NCBI GenBank assembly: GCA_014529385.2
Contig: CM043966.1
Location: forward strand, 90,874,587-90,938,586
Source: Adiantum capillus-veneris
Lineage: Eukaryota; Streptophyta; Polypodiopsida; Polypodiales; Pteridaceae
DNA: 64,000 nt
Reading direction: 5' to 3'
Below are positions 60,791 through 64,000 of the stretch, one piece after another. The position numbers and the translations under genes were made by a program. A model generated the notes under the pieces. The model had not been told where the DNA came from. It ran no database searches and saw only the letters and a program-made list of their open reading frames with translations. How positions within the stretch are numbered: the first letter of the stretch is position 1; each line of letters begins with the position of its first letter.

Positions 60791-60848
60791 TAAAGTTTAG
60801 GCATCTCAAGTGAACTGCCCAATGTGATTCCATTATTTTGTTTGGCTT

Positions 60849-62014
60849 TTAGGTATTTATTTTTTTCGAATTAGAAGGATTTGGTTTCTTTGGACATTGA
60901 TACCATCTATGGTCACCACCGCAAATTGTACATAATCCATCCTTCTTTGAAGTCGAAGATCCATTTGACGAAGAGCCTTGCTCAGTATTGGAATGCCGAT
61001 CTTGAGAAAAATCACGTCCTTTACCACGATCAAGTGGAGGAACATGTGAAGAAGATGTACTTTGAGATTGTCGATCTTGAGAATAGAACCTTGAAGTTGA
61101 ATAAGGTTGCATTGCTTGCTGTCCTGAATTGAGACTGATGTTGTTGACTTTGGCTATAGCTGTCTCTGCGATCGCGCTGTGAAAAGCGAGCGCTGTTTGA
61201 AGATCTGTCACTAGGGAGAAAATTCCGTGTAGGGCGCCGATTAATGCCACGATGCTCAACATAGGCAATTGCAGCATCCAAGGTGGTAGGGTTGTATTTG
61301 TGCACATCGTCCTTCAGGTTGGGTTCGAGTCCGTCAATAAAGCTGTGAAGTTTATTAGAGGGACTAAGAGTCTATCTTCAGAGTTAGCCTTTGGAACTCT
61401 GTGATGTATGCGGCCAAGGAATCTGTCTGGCTCAGGCGGCGAAGAGAGGACTGGGCATGAAAATCCGCATTGGCATGTTCGAACGCCTCGCGAATAGCAC
61501 GCCGGAATTTATCCCAAGAAGGTGTGAGTTTACCATCAGCAACCCATCGTCGCCACCAAAGAAATGGTATGTCCTTGAGCAGAGAACTAGCAAGTGCAAC
61601 TTTTTTACTCTCGACTAAGTCTGTGCTCGACAAGTAGACCTCCATTTTGAATAGCCATTGGTCCAACACGCGCTTGTCGAGGCGATCGGTATATGGTTTT
61701 GGCAGTTTAACATCAAGCTTCTTCTTCTGTGCAGCATTAAAAATTTTATAAAGTAATTGAAGTTCGCGATTGTCTACCTCTTCAATTGGATCTGGTTCGT
61801 TTGGTTCATCCACTGAAGCTTCGGAAGAAGGTGTTGAAGATGCTGCATTAGTAGTCCGAGAAACAACAAGACGACTTCGAGAAGTGTTTTGCGTCTGCAT
61901 CTCATGCAGGCGAGTGTGAAGTGATGTGGGACTTATGGAAAGTGTGGCCATCTGCTCCTTGATAACAGTAAGGGCATCGTCAGATTGACCTTCTCCGTCA
62001 TGTGATGTCGGCAT
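60849..62014 (-). pseudogene. gag: gag of LTR element 3 (minus strand)
   Basis: ATG 62014 opens a 216-codon frame with KLPKPYTDRLDKRVLDQWLF, ALASSLLKDIPFLWWRRWV and FRRAIREAFEHANADFHAQS, a capsid fold of the Retrotrans_gag type. After a stop at 61364, coding continues (DAAIAYVEHRGINRRPTRNF), shifts near 61110, and reaches a zinc knuckle CTICGGDHRWYQC (C-x2-C-x3-H-x4-C). Protease and pol should follow toward lower coordinates, but the LINE begins within about 60 bp, so they are absent here. Confidence 0.75.
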
Positions 62015-63088
62015 CGTAACTCTTCAAAAGATACAGGAGCAGGTGCTGCGTTTAGAACAGGTTCTATTGCGGAAGCCGGTTCTGAAACTGGTTCATGTTT
62101 TGGAACTAGGGAATTGGGAATTATGATGACTTTGTGTACAAAAGGGGTTTTTTTTATAAAAATTTTGGCAAAGTTCCTCTAAGGCTTTGTCTATGTATGA
62201 GATGCATAGAACGGGTGCAAGAAATCCGTCGTCAACCATGTTGCACACAAAGGGAGTCTTCCAGAAAGTTCAGGGCTGGAGGAATGAAGGAGCACAGCTG
62301 GCTGAGAACGCTTATGCTGCAGATCGTGAAAGAGTGCCATTCTCTGGAGTTTATTTGTTGTTGTTAAATATTTTACGCTTTGGAACTGTTCACACTTGGA
62401 GTAGCAAATTGAACAGCTTTAAAATTTTAACCCAAATCGTATATGGGTTGATGGTATTATTTGACGTAAGAAAACCAGCGAAAAGGAAAAGTCACCAAAA
62501 CAGCCAGCGAAGAGAAAAATTAACGAGCAGCCTGGCGGCGTTTCAGGCCAGCGCATCGAGAAAAAGGGGCGACCTTGGACGAGGAGGTGCGAGCAGCCAG
62601 CGCTTGGTAAGGAGGGATGACTCTTGGGGAAGGGATGCAACACTTCCGCTGAAGGGGCACAACAAAAGAGGCAAATTCAATTCAGCGCCCCTGTGAAGGA
62701 AAGGGTGCGAGGGAGAGAGATACGCAGCAGGGGCAGCAATGGCTGCATGTGAAGGGGCACATCGCCTTGGGAAAAGGTACGAGCAAGGGGTAACCTTCTA
62801 CCAGGTCAATGGCCTTTCACATGAAAGGGTGCGAGCACACGGGTGCGAAGGGGTGCTATCCGATGAAAGGATACGCAGGGTATGTAGGTTTCCGTGTATG
62901 CCGCACACATACACATCTCTCTTCTATCTTTTATATAGAATTGGAAAAAAATATCAAGTTACCTCATACTCGCGTATGTGTGCGTGTACCACCTTTCTTC
63001 TGCTTCCATACAACTCCGGGAAAAGGGGGGGGAGAGGGTAGCGGCGAGGGTAAGAGGCTCACAACCTTCGGGTCCGGGGAAAAAATTT
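62015..63088 (-). other. Leader of element 3 between primer site and gag
   Basis: About 1.07 kb without gag-pol motifs. Positions 62690-62890 repeat AAGGGTGCGAG/GAAGGGGYRC motifs related to those in the LTR. Plus-strand ORFs here (such as 62187-62696) are antisense to the leader and not supported as genes. Confidence 0.45.
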
Positions 63089-63101
63089 GCTTTAATACCA
63101 A
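63089..63101 (-). promoter_or_regulatory. Primer-binding site of element 3
   Basis: Minus-strand TTGGTATTAAAGC directly follows the LTR end TTACA; it is a two-base variant of the tRNA-Met-type TTGGTATCAGAGC. Confidence 0.65.
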
Positions 63102-63535
63102 TGTAAGGATTCTAGATACTAATCCTTAATTAAGTACTTAAAGTCATGATTAAGATTTAAGAAACTTGAACTGAACTTAGAAACAAGACTTAGAAGACTT
63201 TGTGTTTGATTGATTGAATGTGTGATACAAGGGCTCCTTATATAGGAGACGAAGAGACATAAATGAAAAGACACGTCTCCTAGTGAAGAGACATGACTTT
63301 AGACGTAAAGACACATCCTTTCGGTGAAGAGCTGCAACCATTGGGCGAAGAGTCGCACCCGTAGAGCGAAGGGGTGTGACCAGTCGTCGAAGGAGTGAGG
63401 CTTTTGGCGAAGAGGCACGTCTCTTGAGCGAAGGGGTGTGACCATCCAAGCGCAGGGGTCCTCCTTGGCATGGCACTTCCCGTATCTGCAACTAGGAGTA
63501 GATGTATTGCTGTTAACATAGTCACAATCGTGACA
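63102..63535 (-). repeat. 5' LTR of element 3
   Basis: The LTR reads TGTCACGATTGTGAC to CTAGAATCCTTACA on the minus strand. A CTCCTATATAAGGAGCCC promoter box is at about 63231-63248 (palindromic around TATATA). Degenerate ~24-bp units with GCGAAGRGGYGTG recur from 63270 to 63450. No matching 3' LTR occurs in the window. The 5 bp beyond it are GTATC. Confidence 0.7.
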
Positions 63536-63633
63536 GTATCGGCTTCGGCCATTTCCAAATTAATGAAATTATCTACTTGGAAGAGTTAAATGATGAACAC
63601 AGAACGAACATGTCTGAACTTGATAAAGAACGC

Positions 63634-64000
63634 CTAGATTTTCTCCACACTCATGCCGATTGCTTCTCTAAGGGCCTGCCAGGCGAGTTGCCACCATCTC
63701 GTCTTGAGGATCGCACTATTGATCTGATACTTGGAAGCAGGCCACTGAACTGACCACCTTCCTGCGTTAGTATCTGTATCTGCAAAATCTGTATCTGTGG
63801 CATACCGATCGACCATATCCTCAAAGCTCCTATGATGTATCGCGGAAACAGCCAGAACCAACGGTTTCCGAGACAAAGCATCTGCCACCACATTCTTTTG
63901 TCCCTGCACATGGAAAATCTGGAAGTGGAACTGTGATAAGATGTTCGCCCACCGCATCTGCTTTTCCGAAAGCTGCTTCTGTGACAAGAAGTAGCGCAAA
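63634..64000 (-). pseudogene. RNase H fragment of another gypsy element (partial, runs off window)
   Basis: The minus strand reads LRYFLSQKQLSEKQMRWANI, FHFQIFHVQGQKNVVADALS, then RKPLVLAVSAI, the end of the RT-linked RNase H plus connection domain of a chromovirus-like gypsy element. Sequence after the connection (TDTDFADTDTNAGRW) diverges and stops before any integrase. The upstream part lies beyond 64000. It lies upstream of the element 3 LTR, so it belongs to a different element, probably the insertion target of element 3. Confidence 0.75.

Larger units (their letters stand above)
42933..60795 (-). mobile_element. 5'-truncated L1-type LINE (minus), split by nested insertions
   Basis: The T9 tract at 42933-42941 is the minus-strand poly-A end, after TTTTTCTCGG. 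ORF2 is then read toward higher coordinates: zf-RVT end (46093-46878), RT with FVDDSALY (48936-48959), RT fingers/palm (59845-60225) and the endonuclease-RT linker (60434-60778). The endonuclease is missing, so the 5' end is truncated near 60795. Removing the three insertions (43237-46053, 47071-47928, 49067-59778) leaves about 3.5 kb of LINE. Frame continuity across the gypsy insertion (SVRHAYP joined to CPLTPF) supports one ancestral copy. No target duplication of the LINE itself was found. Confidence 0.78.

Noticed and set aside
62187-62696. 169-codon + strand ORF
   Set aside because: It runs antisense through the leader of element 3 and has no recognisable domain.
60849-64000. A single gypsy element spanning gag and the RNase H fragment
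   Set aside because: On the minus strand the RNase H fragment lies upstream of the LTR and gag, which is the wrong order for one element.

Overview
This is repeat-dense nuclear DNA of a land plant. The plant call rests on an LTR retrotransposon primed at a TGGTATCAGAG (initiator tRNA-Met type) site, telobox-like AAACCCTAA arrays inside an LTR, a Tat-like gypsy element with a second RNase H, and a PIF/Harbinger transposase with its Myb-like partner. Long CT/GA, CA and homopolymer C/G tracts and the lack of any clear single-copy gene suggest a large, TE-rich genome, perhaps a fern or other non-seed plant. That last step is a guess. No rRNA gene, intact tRNA gene or CRISPR array was seen.

Layout: 1-1.4 kb holds no recognisable gene. 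At 1.4-14.2 kb a duplicated low-copy repeat is split by an 11.6-kb Ty3/gypsy element on the + strand (1940-13519) with very long pyrimidine-rich LTRs, an extra ORF before gag, decayed gag-PR-RT-RH-aRH-IN, and a ~480-bp insertion in its 3' LTR. At 14.3-17 kb lies a broken multi-exon gene with a WDGNHR motif. A second copy of the duplicated repeat is at 17.1-18.2 kb. A MITE-like inverted-repeat unit (19.9-20.3 kb) and a frameshifted unknown gene (20.5-21.1 kb) follow. The AT-rich 21.3-25.8 kb region carries many palindromic GGTAGCTACC copies flanking decayed minus-strand coding sequence, possibly an old DNA transposon. At 26.3-27.6 kb is a LINE tail with a 54-bp triplication, and near 29 kb a probable tRNA-derived SINE. 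From 29.2 to 34.8 kb little is recognisable apart from a Harbinger-like scrap and microsatellites.

At 34.9-38.2 kb are the best-preserved genes: a Myb/SANT-like gene with one in-frame stop and an intact 453-460 aa PIF/Harbinger transposase. In this family the two proteins act together in transposition.

From 40.9 kb onward the window is a nested stack. A decayed minus-strand retroelement (LTR edge at 41773) appears to have received a 5'-truncated minus-strand LINE (42933 to about 60795). That LINE was in turn hit by a 2.8-kb non-autonomous LTR element (43237-46053, TSD CTATC), an 858-bp A-tailed retroposon on the + strand (47071-47928, 17-bp TSD) and a 10.7-kb gypsy element (49067-59778) carrying an extra 561-aa ORF downstream of pol. 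A solo LTR of the 2.8-kb family sits at 40958-41642 (TSD GTCGG). The right end holds another minus-strand gypsy 5' part (LTR 63102-63535, gag 62014-60849) and an RNase H fragment running off the window.

Most coding regions are decayed by stops and frameshifts. Coordinates of element ends come from comparing repeat copies by eye and may be off by a few bases.
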